Source: Burkholderiales bacterium
GTDB taxonomy: Bacteria > Pseudomonadota > Gammaproteobacteria > Burkholderiales > Burkholderiaceae
DNA length: 64,000 nucleotides
Direction: 5' to 3'
NCBI GenBank assembly: GCA_021287185.1
Contig: JAJTAZ010000002.1
Location: forward strand, 43,719 to 107,718
Every line of letters begins with the position of its first letter. Positions within the stretch are counted from its first letter, which is position 1. The position numbers and the translations under genes are program-made. Under the pieces are notes generated by a model. That model ran no database searches, was not told the DNA's origin, and saw only the letters and a list, made by a program, of their open reading frames with translations. Of the stretch, positions 1 to 9,260 are shown in pieces.

Positions 1-2351
1 ATGATGGACTCAGCATTTTTCATACCTGCCAATGGCGCGACGGTTTGCCAAAGTTCCTCAGTGATGAATGGCATGATGGGATGCATCAGACGCAGGGTCG
101 CTTCAAGCACGCGCAAAAGTGTGCGGCGGGTTGCGCGTTGCTGGGCGGGCGTACCGTTTTGCAAAGTCACTTTCGCCATTTCCAAATACCAGTCGCAATA
201 CACATTCCACACGAACTGGTAGAGGTTTTGCGCAATTAAATCAAGGCGGTATTCGGGGAAGTTTTTATTGACTTGCTCTTCGATGCGTTGCAATTCGTTA
301 ATCACCCAATGGTCAACAGGGGTGTATTCGAGTTCAGCGTTATCTTCGATACCATTGTCGTGCCCCTCGCAGTTCATGAGCACAAAGCGCGTGGCATTCC
401 ACAATTTATTGCAAAAATTACGATAGCCTTCACAACGTTTGGAGTCAAAGTTAATGCTGCGCCCTTGCGTGGCGAGCGAGGCAAAAGTAAAGCGCAGCGC
501 GTCTGTCCCGTAGGCAGGGATGCCGTTGGGGAATTCTTTTTCGGTCGCTTTGCGCACTTGCGGCGCGGTCTCAGGTCGGCGCAACCCTGTGGTGCGTTTG
601 TCCAGTAACGGAGCGAGTTCAATCCCGTCAATCAGGTCAACAGGGTCAAGCACGTTGCCCTCGGACTTGGACATTTTTTTGCCTTCGGCATCGCGGATGA
701 GTCCATGCACGTACACGTCTTTGAATGGGATTTTGCCAGTGAAGTACTGCGTCATCATGACCATACGAGCGACCCAAAAAAATATGATGTCGTAGCCAGT
801 TACTAAAACTGATGAAGGTAAAAAGTGTTCGAGGTCGGCCGAGGAATTGTTAACCGCGTCAGGCCAACCGAGTGAGGAAAACGGCACAAGCGCGGATGAG
901 AACCATGTATCCAATACATCATCCTCACGGCGCAATGCACCTGTGTAGCCCGCCTGCTGTGCTTTGGCTTGCGCATCGGCTTCGGTACGTGCAACGAATA
1001 CATCGCCATTGTCCGCATACCACGCAGGAATTTGATGCCCCCACCACAGCTGGCGGCTGATGCACCAGTCTTGGATATTTTCTAACCAGTGGTTGTAGGT
1101 ACTGTTCCAATTGTCGGGAATCAAACGAATCTCGCCACCATTGACCGCAGCCAGTGCTGGCTCAACAATCGCGCCCTTGCCTTTTTCAGTCAAGTCCATA
1201 AACCATTGACTGGTGAGCATCGGCTCAATCACCGTGCCTGTGCGCTCGGATTTCGGTTGCATGAGTTTGTGTGGTGCGGTTTTCACCAGCAAACCTGCGG
1301 CATCCAAATCGGCAACGATTTGTTTGCGCGCAACGAATCGATCCATGCCTTGATACGCGGCAGGTGCATTGCTGTTTACAGTCGCGTCTAAATTCAAAAT
1401 AGATAAAAATTCGAGATCATGGCGTTTACCCACCGCATAGTCATTGAAGTCATGCGCAGGCGTGATTTTCAACGCGCCCGTGCCGAACTCAGGGTCGGCG
1501 TAGTCATCGGCGATGATTGGAATTGCACGGTTGCACAAAGGCAACTCGACCATTTTACCAATGAGGTTTTGATAGCGCACATCATCAGGATGCACACAAA
1601 TTGCCATATCACCCAGCAAGGTCTCAGGGCGCGTGGTGGCAATCGTGATGCCCGTCCATTGCTCGCTGTTGCCGTCTTTATCAATGATGGTTTGTGCACC
1701 ATCGACAAATGGGTAATTGATGTGCCACATACTGCCGTCAACTTCGACGGTTTCTACCTCGAGGTCAGAGACCGCCGTGCCGAGCACAGGGTCCCAATTG
1801 ACCAAACGCGTGCCACGATAAATCAACCCGTCCTCGTACAAGCGCACAAACGCTTCCACCACCGCTTTGGACATTTTCTCATCCATGGTGAAATACTCGC
1901 GCGACCAATCAATCGACGAGCCCATGCGGCGGATTTGCTCACTGATGATGTTGCCCGACTGCTCTTTCCACTCCCAAACTTTGGCGGTGAATGCTTCGCG
2001 TCCCAAGTCGGTACGATTCACGCCTTGCGCCGCGAGTTGTCGCTCAACCACAATTTGTGTGGCAATCCCTGCGTGGTCGGTACCGGGAATCCATGCCGCG
2101 TCCTTGCCACTCATACGTGCATGGCGCATGCAGGCATCCATCACAGTTTGATTGAATGCATGTCCCATGTGCAACGTGCCCGTGACATTCGGTGGTGGTA
2201 GAAAAATGCTGTAGGCTTGTTTATCTGTATGTACGTCTGAATGACTGTAATTTTTGCGTTCCCAAATGCCTTGGCTACCCCCGTATTTGGCTTCAATCGG
2301 TGCAGGTTCAAAAGATTTGGCAAGTTGGTCAAGTAAGGGTGTTTGGCTCAT
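1..2351 (-). CDS. valS: Valine--tRNA ligase, C-terminal end outside the window
   Basis: Charges tRNA-Val with valine in the cytoplasm; class I aminoacyl-tRNA synthetase with an editing domain. The reading frame stays open from the ATG at 2351 to the left edge, about 783 codons of the usual 900-950, so the end of the anticodon-binding and coiled-coil region is missing. Seen directly: the HIGH-type motif HMGHAFNQT read near 2150-2180, preceded by PPPNVTG, and KMSKSEGN read near 655-680. The start gives [15 protein letters not shown] hairpin followed by T residues lies just upstream of the start and is listed separately. Long antisense frames on the plus strand here are shadows. Confidence 0.96.
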   Translation of the reverse strand, partial: MSQTPLLDQLAKSFEPAPIEAKYGGSQGIWERKNYSHSDVHTDKQAYSIFLPPPNVTGTLHMGHAFNQTVMDACMRHARMSGKDAAWIPGTDHAGIATQIVVERQLAAQGVNRTDLGREAFTAKVWEWKEQSGNIISEQIRRMGSSIDWSREYFTMDEKMSKAVVEAFVRLYEDGLIYRGTRLVNWDPVLGTAVSDLEVETVEVDGSMWHINYPFVDGAQTIIDKDGNSEQWTGITIATTRPETLLGDMAICVHPDDVRYQNLIGKMVELPLCNRAIPIIADDYADPEFGTGALKITPAHDFNDYAVGKRHDLEFLSILNLDATVNSNAPAAYQGMDRFVARKQIVADLDAAGLLVKTAPHKLMQPKSERTGTVIEPMLTSQWFMDLTEKGKGAIVEPALAAVNGGEIRLIPDNWNSTYNHWLENIQDWCISRQLWWGHQIPAWYADNGDVFVARTEADAQAKAQQAGYTGALRREDDVLDTWFSSALVPFSSLGWPDAVNNSSADLEHFLPSSVLVTGYDIIFFWVARMVMMTQYFTGKIPFKDVYVHGLIRDAEGKKMSKSEGNVLDPVDLIDGIELAPLLDKRTTGLRRPETAPQVRKATEKEFPNGIPAYGTDALRFTFASLATQGRSINFDSKRCEGYRNFCNKLWNATRFVLMNCEGHDNGIEDNAELEYTPVDHWVINELQRIEEQVNKNFPEYRLDLIAQNLYQFVWNVYCDWYLEMAKVTLQNGTPAQQRATRRTLLRVLEATLRLMHPIMPFITEELWQTVAPLAGMKNAESI

Positions 2352-2367
2352 AATATCGGCATTAAAA

Positions 2368-2415
2368 ACCACGCGCATCTGCGTGGTACATTTATCGGTA
2401 AATGGCGATATTATA
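2368..2415 (-). promoter_or_regulatory. Candidate valS promoter and leader hairpin
   Basis: Reading the minus strand, a perfect TATAAT (plus-strand 2410-2415) would start transcription near 2403. The resulting leader of about 50 bases contains a hairpin ACCACGC / GCGTGGT followed by five T residues, ending about 17 bases before the valS ATG. No good -35 box was found at 16-18 bases. The hairpin has the form of an intrinsic terminator but sits in a 5' leader, so it could be an attenuator or simply a structured leader. This is inference from shape only. Confidence 0.35.
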
Positions 2416-2613
2416 AGGGTTTTAAGGGGCTTTTTGGTTGAATATCGATATGGGTATGAGTATTTAAACCTCAAAATGCAATAAAACGCTCAAACGTGTC
2501 AACTGTATTTTTAATTGTGTCATTATGTGAGAACAAGGGTTCTGTGTGACTTGTACCGCTAAAACCTCTGTATCACTAAAATTCACTATAAATAAATCTC
2601 AAGGAGTTTGATT

Positions 2614-2949
2614 ATGAAGATGTCAAAAAAATTCGCACACATGGCTGTATTTGCAGGCTTGTTTGTTTGCTTTAATGCACTCGCGCAAAACGTTCACGCC
2701 AGCGATGTGGCGAAAAGCCGCGCACATGGTGTGCAAGGCTGCGTCCAGTCAGAACAATCTTGTGACATGCCCATGGATAATAAGTCCATGAAATCGGAAG
2801 AAAAGAATATGCAAAAACCGAATCAGGGCGATAAAAAAATGGCTCATAAACAAGCGAAAAAGCACGGTATGGACAATAAAATGAAAGGCAAACACAAAAA
2901 TCTCGTCAACGATGTAGAGGGTGTTAAGCCAATGAATCCTAAGTGGTAA
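2614..2949 (+). CDS. Small secreted Lys/Met/His-rich protein, unknown function
   Basis: Not recognised as a named family. 111 residues from the ATG at 2614, chosen over an upstream TTG because AAGGAG lies 7 bases before it. The first 24-29 residues form a typical signal peptide with possible cuts after ALA or VHA, so the product is likely periplasmic or secreted. The mature part has two cysteines (GCVQSEQSC) and then a very hydrophilic tail rich in Lys, Met and His, with M-x-K-like spacing. Such composition is seen in some metal-binding periplasmic proteins and loosely recalls the betaproteobacterial MxKDx pentapeptide proteins, but no regular repeat is present. Monocistronic, with a strong terminator after it. 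Confidence 0.7.
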   Translation: MKMSKKFAHMAVFAGLFVCFNALAQNVHASDVAKSRAHGVQGCVQSEQSCDMPMDNKSMKSEEKNMQKPNQGDKKMAHKQAKKHGMDNKMKGKHKNLVNDVEGVKPMNPKW

Positions 2950-3003
2950 AACTTGAAATAATCAATTGATTGGCACTCATTGTTTGAGTTGGCCAAAATG
3001 ACG

Positions 3004-3032
3004 CATCCCCAAATAACTTGGGGATGTTCTTT
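3004..3032 (+). terminator. Intrinsic terminator after the small secreted protein
   Basis: Nine-base perfect stem CATCCCCAA / TTGGGGATG with loop ATAAC, followed by TTCTTT. It lies 55 bases after the stop of the secreted protein and separates it from psd. Confidence 0.8.
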
Positions 3033-3105
3033 AAAATCTAGTAAAATGGCACTTGTTTACAAATAGATGCTGGCATCCGTCGGTATCACTTTTTAGCGAG
3101 ATGTC

Positions 3106-3819
3106 ATGTCTGTTCAATCGAATTATCCCCATCCCATTTTGGCCAAAGAGGGCTGGCCGTTTATCGGCATTGCTGTTTTTTTAGCGTTATTCATCCATTT
3201 TTTGGGTGGCTTTGGCTGGGCTCTGCCTTTTTATATCATTGCCATTTTTGTGGTGCAATTTTTCCGCGACCCTGCGCGTGATATTCCGAGCACACCGAAC
3301 GCCGTGCTCTCACCCGCCGATGGCCGTGTGATTGTGGTGGCCAAGGTTTATGATGACTACGCCGAGCGCGAAGCTTTGAAAATCAGTGTATTCATGAATG
3401 TATTTAACGTGCATTCAAACCGCTTGCCCGTCGATGGCACAGTGGTTAAAGCGCAGTATTTCCCTGGTAAGTTTTTCAACGCCGATTTGTCCAAAGCCTC
3501 TGAGCAAAACGAGCGCAACGCGCTGGTTTTAACCACGCCCGACGGTCAAACGGTCACCTCGGTTCAGGTCGCAGGTTTAATCGCGCGTCGGATTTTGTGT
3601 TACGTCGGTGTGGGGCATGTGGGTAAACGCGGCGAACGGTATGGTTTCATCCGTTTCGGTTCGCGCGTGGACGTGTATTTGCCTTTAGATGCCACGCCTA
3701 AAGTAGCGATTGGTGATAAGGTGTCGGCATCGTCAACCATTTTGGCTGTGTTGGCCAACACGAATGTTCAATCTGTACCTGAGGTAGAAACAGAAATGAA
3801 CCAAACGACGAGCAATTGA
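3106..3819 (+). CDS. psd: Phosphatidylserine decarboxylase proenzyme (short type)
   Basis: Converts phosphatidylserine to phosphatidylethanolamine at the inner membrane. The proenzyme cuts itself at a Gly-Ser bond, leaving a pyruvoyl group; here that pair is Gly185-Ser186 in the motif [11 protein letters not shown]. 237 residues, matching the short class of the enzyme found in betaproteobacteria and rhizobia. Two hydrophobic segments near residues 18-50 anchor it. Other family blocks seen are [17 protein letters not shown] and [11 protein letters not shown]. The next gene, pssA, makes its substrate and starts 19 bases later, so the two form an operon. Confidence 0.96.
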   Translation: MSVQSNYPHPILAKEGWPFIGIAVFLALFIHFLGGFGWALPFYIIAIFVVQFFRDPARDIPSTPNAVLSPADGRVIVVAKVYDDYAEREALKISVFMNVFNVHSNRLPVDGTVVKAQYFPGKFFNADLSKASEQNERNALVLTTPDGQTVTSVQVAGLIARRILCYVGVGHVGKRGERYGFIRFGSRVDVYLPLDATPKVAIGDKVSASSTILAVLANTNVQSVPEVETEMNQTTSN

Positions 3820-3838
3820 GTTGATAACTGAGGCAATT

Positions 3839-4627
3839 ATGGGCGAGCACCAATCGGATATTAAAATCATTGACGAGTATGGTCAGGAATCGGGACACAT
3901 TCCCGCGCGTCATCGGGCGATTTACTTGTTGCCTAACGCGTTCACCACGGCGGCTTTATTCGCTGGTTTTTTCGCAATCGTCAAAGCGATGAGCCACGAG
4001 TTCGATATTGCGGCCGTGGCGATTTTTTGCGCGATGGTGCTCGACGGCATGGATGGTCGCGTAGCGCGTCTGACCAATACACAAAGCGCGTTTGGCGAGC
4101 AATACGACAGTTTGGCGGACATGGTGTCGTTTGGGGTCGCGCCTGCTTTGGTGGTGTTTATGTGGCAGTTGCAAGGTTTGGGTACGGGGCGTTTGGGATT
4201 GATTGTGGCGTTTGTGTACTGTGCGTGCGCGGCTTTGCGTTTGGCGCGGTTCAACATCAACACCGATGTGATTGACAAACGTTATTTCCAAGGACTACCC
4301 AGTCCATCTGCGGCCGCTCTAATGGCGGGCATGGTGTGGTTGGTGAGCGAAAAAGATTTGCCGATTTCCGAGCAGGCTCTGCCGTATATCGCGATTGCCA
4401 TGACTTTGTTCGCGGGTTTATCGATGATTACCAATGTGCGTTATTGGAGTGGCAAGGCGATTGGCATCCAGCACTCAGTACCATTTTTTAAACTCTTAAT
4501 TTTCGTTGCCGTGATGTTGTGCATCATCTCATGGCCTGCGTTTACATTATTTGGCTTGGCTTTTGGTTATGCTTTATCGGGCTATGTTCAGTGGGGCATG
4601 GAGGCATTGCGTTTGAAAAAACGTTAA
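3839..4627 (+). CDS. pssA: CDP-diacylglycerol--serine O-phosphatidyltransferase
   Basis: Makes phosphatidylserine from CDP-diacylglycerol and serine in the inner membrane, feeding Psd. The CDP-alcohol phosphotransferase signature D-x2-D-G-x2-A-R-x8-G-x3-D-x3-D is complete (DGMDGRVAR ... FGEQYDSLAD, about residues 69-95). Several hydrophobic segments follow. The frame could start at a TTG at 3821, but the ATG at 3839 has TGAGGC 5 bases before it and gives 262 residues, so I prefer it. Second gene of the psd-pssA operon, closed by a strong terminator. Confidence 0.95.
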   Translation: MGEHQSDIKIIDEYGQESGHIPARHRAIYLLPNAFTTAALFAGFFAIVKAMSHEFDIAAVAIFCAMVLDGMDGRVARLTNTQSAFGEQYDSLADMVSFGVAPALVVFMWQLQGLGTGRLGLIVAFVYCACAALRLARFNINTDVIDKRYFQGLPSPSAAALMAGMVWLVSEKDLPISEQALPYIAIAMTLFAGLSMITNVRYWSGKAIGIQHSVPFFKLLIFVAVMLCIISWPAFTLFGLAFGYALSGYVQWGMEALRLKKR

Positions 4628-4644
4628 CGCAATACAGCGAATGA

Positions 4645-4681
4645 ATAAAAAACCTCAGCATCATCAATGCTGAGGTTTTTT
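4645..4681 (+). terminator. Intrinsic terminator after pssA
   Basis: Ten-base perfect stem AACCTCAGCA / TGCTGAGGTT with a run of A before and T after it, so it could also work in the opposite direction. Confidence 0.85.
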
Positions 4682-4767
4682 GTTTTTGACATAATTTGGT
4701 CAATTGCTGAAAAAGATTAGTAATAGTTGTTCTATGATTAAATCCGTACCCATTGGCGCGATGCTTG

Positions 4768-4850
4768 ACCAGCGAAACAATCCATAAAAAATCAACTCAA
4801 CAAACTAAATACCACTGGATTGCTTCGCGGTGAATCTGCTCGCAATGACA
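4768..4850. repeat. Inverted-repeat element with GCGAAGCAATCCA core
   Basis: GCGAAACAATCCA (4772-4784) faces TGGATTGCTTCGC (4816-4828), an inverted pair with one mismatch 31 bases apart. The right arm continues as a second imperfect hairpin, ATTGC ... GCAAT, ending in CTCGCAATGACA. On the minus strand this reads TCATTGCGAGCAGATTCACC then GCGAAGCAATCCA, which resembles dispersed intergenic elements of the form TCATTGCGAG...CGAAGCAATCC that I recall from many proteobacterial genomes. Only one copy was noticed here, so its repeat status in this genome is inference. Confidence 0.4.
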
Positions 4851-4898
4851 ACTTAAATTTATTGAATACAACAGTTAAAACGCTGTAAAACTCTCGTT

Positions 4899-6653
4899 TT
4901 ATTTTTTGCTCCAACTGTCTTTTAGACCCACAATGCGGTTGAACACCAATGCGCCTGCTTTGGAGTCCACACGGTCGGTCACGAAGTAGCCAAGGCGCTC
5001 AAATTGATAATGGGTTTCTGCGGCAACATTTGCCAAACCGCTCTCCACAAAGCCCTGTGAGATGTGCTTAGAGTTTGGATTGAGCGCAAGCAGGAAGTCT
5101 TTGCCGCCCGCATCGGGGTGGGCATCGTTGAACAATCGGTCATACGCCCGGACTTCGCACGACACCGCATCGGTGGTCGATAACCAGTGAATATTGCCTT
5201 TGACTTTGTAGTTGTTCGAGCCTTCGGTACCACTTTTTGAGTCGGGGAAATAATTGGCGTGTACCGCGCTCACCGCGCCGTTGGCATCGGTGTCATAACC
5301 TGTGCATTCAATCACAAAGCCATGACGCAAGCGCACTTTGTTGCCGATAAACAGACGGAAAAAGCCTTTCACAGGCTCTGCCATAAAGTCGTCTTGCTCT
5401 ATCCACAACTCACGCGAGAATTCAAATGCGCGCTGTCCCATCTCTGGGTGGTGCGGATGCACAGGTGCGTGGCATTGCTCGGTTTGCCCTGCTGGGTAGT
5501 TGTCGATGATGAGTTTGAGTGGTTGCAATACGCCCACCGCGCGCGGGGCTTTTGCATCCAAATCATCGCGCACCGCTTGCTCAAGCACACTCATGTCTAT
5601 CCATGAATCGGCTTTGGATACACCAATGCGCTCAGCAAACAAACGTAAACTCTGAGGCGTAAAGCCACGACGGCGAATACCCACCAGCGTCATCATGCGT
5701 GGATCGTCCCAACCATCGACGTGGTTTTGCTCGACCAATTGCAGTAGTTTGCGTTTACTGGTAATCGCGTAAGTTAGGTTTAAACGGGCAAACTCCGTTT
5801 GTTCAGGCAATGGCTGCACAAACACGCCCACTTCAACCAACCGCTCTAAAACCCAATTATACAGCGGACGATTGTTCTCAAATTCCAGTGTACACAGTGA
5901 ATGGGTCACGCGCTCAATCGCGTCCGAAATACAGTGGGTGAAATCGTACAATGGATAAACGCACCAAGCATCGCCCGTGCGGTGGTGATGGGCGTAGCGA
6001 ATGCGGTAAATCACGGGATCACGCATCACGATAAAACTGGAGCCCATGTCAATTTTTGCACGCAAAACGTGTGCGCCTTCAGAGAACTCGCCTGCACGCA
6101 TACGACGGAATAAATCCAATGACTCGCTCGCTGGACGGTCACGATAGGGTGAGTTAGTGCCCACTTCGTGTAATTGCCCCCGTTGTGCGCGAATGGTATC
6201 GGCATCTTGCGAATCAATATAAGCATGACCCGCTTCAATCAATTTTTCAGCGAATTGGTACAACTGCTCAAAATAGTCCGAAGCGTAATATAAATGCTCC
6301 GAGCCATCGGCATCCACCCAGTCAAAACCGAGCCAATGCACCATGTCTTTAATTGAATTGACGTATTCGGTGGACTCCTTTTCAGGATTGGTGTCATCAA
6401 AACGCAGGTGACAACGTCCGCCGTAACTTTGCGCCGTACCAAAATTCAAGCAAATGCTTTTTGCGTGACCGATGTGCAGATAACCGTTCGGCTCAGGCGG
6501 AAAACGTGTGATGACTGTGGGCAACGCTTTGCCCGCATTGTCAAAACGATGGGCGTATTTGCCCGAGGCGATGTCTGCATCGATTTTTTGGCGGATGAAA
6601 TTGGATGCTTCGATGGGTTCAGGGTTGTTATCAATCGGGCTTGCTGTGCTCAT
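4899..6653 (-). CDS. glnS: Glutamine--tRNA ligase
   Basis: Charges tRNA-Gln directly with glutamine. 584 residues, usual size for the bacterial enzyme. The class I motif HIGH is at residues 60-63 within PPEPNGYLHIGHAKS, and the second class I motif is ITSKRKL around residue 290, matching the MSKRKL form of GlnRS. RFDDTNPEKE and DFTHCISDAIE are further family blocks. The C-terminal beta-barrel anticodon domain is complete. It starts 39 bases after the ptsI stop on the same strand and may be co-transcribed with the pts genes. No strong ribosome site was seen before the ATG. Confidence 0.97.
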   Translation of the reverse strand: MSTASPIDNNPEPIEASNFIRQKIDADIASGKYAHRFDNAGKALPTVITRFPPEPNGYLHIGHAKSICLNFGTAQSYGGRCHLRFDDTNPEKESTEYVNSIKDMVHWLGFDWVDADGSEHLYYASDYFEQLYQFAEKLIEAGHAYIDSQDADTIRAQRGQLHEVGTNSPYRDRPASESLDLFRRMRAGEFSEGAHVLRAKIDMGSSFIVMRDPVIYRIRYAHHHRTGDAWCVYPLYDFTHCISDAIERVTHSLCTLEFENNRPLYNWVLERLVEVGVFVQPLPEQTEFARLNLTYAITSKRKLLQLVEQNHVDGWDDPRMMTLVGIRRRGFTPQSLRLFAERIGVSKADSWIDMSVLEQAVRDDLDAKAPRAVGVLQPLKLIIDNYPAGQTEQCHAPVHPHHPEMGQRAFEFSRELWIEQDDFMAEPVKGFFRLFIGNKVRLRHGFVIECTGYDTDANGAVSAVHANYFPDSKSGTEGSNNYKVKGNIHWLSTTDAVSCEVRAYDRLFNDAHPDAGGKDFLLALNPNSKHISQGFVESGLANVAAETHYQFERLGYFVTDRVDSKAGALVFNRIVGLKDSWSKK

Positions 6654-6692
6654 GCGGGTCTTTCAAATCAGTTGTTTTAATCATGTAGATAT

Positions 6693-8459
6693 TCAATGCA
6701 GGGTGGTACCAATGGGTGTGCCCATTGCTTGGGCATTGAGTGCTCGAATGTGTTTTTTAATGCTGGCAACATCATAGGATTGCAATATGTGGCTCAACGC
6801 CTCCTGCGACTGCACAATCGAAGCGTCTAAAATCTGCGCCTTAACGGGCAAGATTTGCGTTTGCTGCATTGAAAACTCGTCCAATCCCATTGCAAGGAAC
6901 AGTCGTGTCAGTTTGGCATTACCGGCCATTTCACCACAAATCGACACCGATTTATTGGCCAATTGTGTGGCACGAATGGTCAAGGCAATCAGCTGCAACA
7001 CCGCAGGATGCAATTCTTCATACAAATGCGCCACATCGGAATCGCCGCGATCCACGGCGAGGGTATATTGGGTCAAGTCATTCGTACCGATTGAAACGAA
7101 GTCAATCAATGGCAACAAAGCATTGAGTATCAAGGCCGCCGAAGGAATCTCAACCATGATGCCAATCGGCATCTGCGCATCAAATGGTATGTTTTCGGCT
7201 CGCAGCTGCACGCGTGCCTGCTCAATCAAATGCAAGGTTTGCTGCAATTGTTCGACACCGCTAATCATTGGGATGAGTAATTTTGCCGAACCATAATGCG
7301 ACGCACGCAAAATGGCTCGAATTTGCGTCATGAACATATTGGGATTGGCCAGACAATAACGCACCGCGCGCAATCCCAACGCAGGGTTGACTGAAGTTTC
7401 ATAGTCATCCGTTGAGAGTTCTTTGTCTGCACCAATGTCCAAGGTGCGAATGGTCACAGGTTTGCCATTCATCGCCACCACGGCGGCTTTATAAAAATTA
7501 AACTGCTCAGATTCGTCGGGTGAATCCTTGCGGTTCATAAATAAATATTCCGAGCGAAACAAGCCCACACCGTCCGCGCCAATGGTGTGCAAACGTGCAA
7601 TGTCATTGGGCGATTCAATATTTGCCATCAGTTTGATGGGTGTGCCATCAAGGGTGCGGGCATCGCGCCCAATCAATTCGGCAAGGCGTTGTTCCGCTTC
7701 AATCTGTGCTTGCTGTACCTGTCGGTAATGCGAGAGGATGAGTTCATCAGGATTGACCAGCACCACGCCGTTGACCCCATCGACAATCACCCATTCATTG
7801 GCACGAATGATGCTGCGCGCTTGCCCTGTCGATACCACTGCGGGCAGACCCAAGCCGCGCGCGACAATCGCCGTGTGGCTGTTCGGCCCACCGGTATCGG
7901 TGATGAATCCTGCGAGCGAGCGGCCTTTGAACTGCAACATATCCGCTGGCGCAATGTCGTGAGCGACCAAAATCATGTCCGAGTCAAATGCCTGCGGTAA
8001 CTCACAAACCAATTGATTGTTTTCGCGCAATGCGCGCATGATGCGCGTCCCGACCTGCATCACATCGTGCTTGCGCTCGCGCAGGTATTCGTCCTCAAAC
8101 GCGTCAAACTGAGCAATCAACTCGTTGACTTGCTCTGAAAGCGCCCATTCGGCGTTGTAGCGTTTCTCTGTAATTAAATCAAGGGCTGCTTGCGCAATCA
8201 ACTCGTCCCGCGCAATCATGCTGTGCACCGCCAGCATCGCGCTCATTTCAACGGGCGCATCTTCGTCTAAATTCGCTTGTAGATGGGCAAACTCATCTTG
8301 CACCGATTGCAAAGCCGCTGAGAAGCGTGCCAATTCATCGGCGACTTGCTCATTTTTAATCAAATAATGTTGAGCTTCAAGGCTGACGTGCGAGAGCAAA
8401 TGGGCGCGACCAATCGCGACCTTGTCACTCACACCAATGCCATGAATGCTAAACGTCAT
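6693..8459 (-). CDS. ptsI: Phosphoenolpyruvate-protein phosphotransferase (PTS enzyme I)
   Basis: Takes phosphate from phosphoenolpyruvate and passes it to HPr. 588 residues. The phosphorylated histidine is His195 in the motif TGGPNSHTAIVARGLGLPAV; the C-terminal PEP-binding barrel ends with SICGEMAGN, which carries the conserved cysteine. No GAF domain is present, so this is the sugar-type EI rather than PtsP. The start is 2 bases after the ptsH stop. With HPr and an EIIA(Man)-type protein but no EIIB/EIIC nearby, it probably serves a regulatory phosphorelay, as in other Burkholderiales. Confidence 0.95.
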   Translation of the reverse strand: MTFSIHGIGVSDKVAIGRAHLLSHVSLEAQHYLIKNEQVADELARFSAALQSVQDEFAHLQANLDEDAPVEMSAMLAVHSMIARDELIAQAALDLITEKRYNAEWALSEQVNELIAQFDAFEDEYLRERKHDVMQVGTRIMRALRENNQLVCELPQAFDSDMILVAHDIAPADMLQFKGRSLAGFITDTGGPNSHTAIVARGLGLPAVVSTGQARSIIRANEWVIVDGVNGVVLVNPDELILSHYRQVQQAQIEAEQRLAELIGRDARTLDGTPIKLMANIESPNDIARLHTIGADGVGLFRSEYLFMNRKDSPDESEQFNFYKAAVVAMNGKPVTIRTLDIGADKELSTDDYETSVNPALGLRAVRYCLANPNMFMTQIRAILRASHYGSAKLLIPMISGVEQLQQTLHLIEQARVQLRAENIPFDAQMPIGIMVEIPSAALILNALLPLIDFVSIGTNDLTQYTLAVDRGDSDVAHLYEELHPAVLQLIALTIRATQLANKSVSICGEMAGNAKLTRLFLAMGLDEFSMQQTQILPVKAQILDASIVQSQEALSHILQSYDVASIKKHIRALNAQAMGTPIGTTLH

Positions 8460-8461
8460 AC

Positions 8462-8731
8462 TTATTCGCCTTCGCCAAACTTATCGGCAATCACGGCCAG
8501 CACCGCGTCCAATGCGGCTTGTTCATCTTCGCCATCGGCTTCAATTGTGATGACCGAACCCATGCCTGCGGCAAGCATCATCACACCCATAATGGATTTG
8601 GCGTTGACACGGCGACCGTTGCGAATAATCCATACTTCGCTTTTAAATGGCGTGACGGTTTGGGTCAATACCCCCGATGCACGCGCATGTAACCCGAGTT
8701 TATTGATGATGGTGGTTTCAGCTTGAACCAT
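8462..8731 (-). CDS. ptsH: HPr phosphocarrier protein
   Basis: Small cytoplasmic carrier that moves phosphate from EI to EIIA. 89 residues. Both regulatory positions are visible: His15 in NKLGLHARAS, phosphorylated by EI, and Ser46 in AKSIMGVMML, the site used by HPr kinase where present. AAGGAAAA precedes the ATG. Middle gene of the EIIA-ptsH-ptsI unit: 27 bases after the EIIA stop and 2 bases before ptsI. Confidence 0.96.
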   Translation of the reverse strand: MVQAETTIINKLGLHARASGVLTQTVTPFKSEVWIIRNGRRVNAKSIMGVMMLAAGMGSVITIEADGEDEQAALDAVLAVIADKFGEGE

Positions 8732-8758
8732 GTGGATTTTCCTTCAATCTTCAAAAAT

Positions 8759-9175
8759 TTAACAGCTTGGGCAGACATTGCCCTGTTCGGCTTGGTACAC
8801 AAAAACACCGCGCTGACCGCCCTCAACCACTTTACTGGTCAACTCTGACAAAGGCAAATTGCGGTAGCACATCGCCCGCAACAACGCGGGTAAATTCACA
8901 CCATACACCAAAGCCACAGGCTCACCCGCTTCGATTAAGCGCACCGCACAATTGGCAGGGGTTGCGCCACAGATATCCGTAAACACCAGCACTCCTGCGC
9001 CGCTGTCCAAGGCGCGAATCCTCTCGTGCGCCAATGCCTGCACTTGTTCGGTATCTTGATCGGCGAGCACATCCATGACTTCAACGGCAATCGGTTTGCT
9101 TTTGTACACATGGGTCAGCGTCGCCAAAAAGGCTTCACCAAGCGGTGTGTGTGTCAATAATAAAATTCCAACCAT
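8759..9175 (-). CDS. PTS EIIA component, mannose (Man) type
   Basis: 138-residue stand-alone EIIA of the mannose/fructose family. The likely phosphorylated residue is His9 in ILLLTHTPLGEAF, and the second family block appears as TDICGATPAN, like the TDMFGGTPSN of characterised members. No EIIB, EIIC or EIID partner is encoded nearby, so it is more likely a signalling protein than part of a sugar permease; that role is inferred from Burkholderiales in general. First gene of the pts unit; divergent from the TrmB-like gene across 85 bases. Confidence 0.9.
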   Translation of the reverse strand: MVGILLLTHTPLGEAFLATLTHVYKSKPIAVEVMDVLADQDTEQVQALAHERIRALDSGAGVLVFTDICGATPANCAVRLIEAGEPVALVYGVNLPALLRAMCYRNLPLSELTSKVVEGGQRGVFVYQAEQGNVCPSC

Positions 9176-9260
9176 GATGAACTCTAAGCATTTTGATAAC
9201 GTCGTATTTTATCCTGAAAATGCCCTACCGACAGCGGATTGTTTGTGAAATAATCACGTC

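Noticed and set aside
1419..2201. 260-codon plus-strand open frame
   Set aside because: Lies antisense within valS, whose frame is continuous and has all class I motifs; no family resemblance in the plus-strand product.
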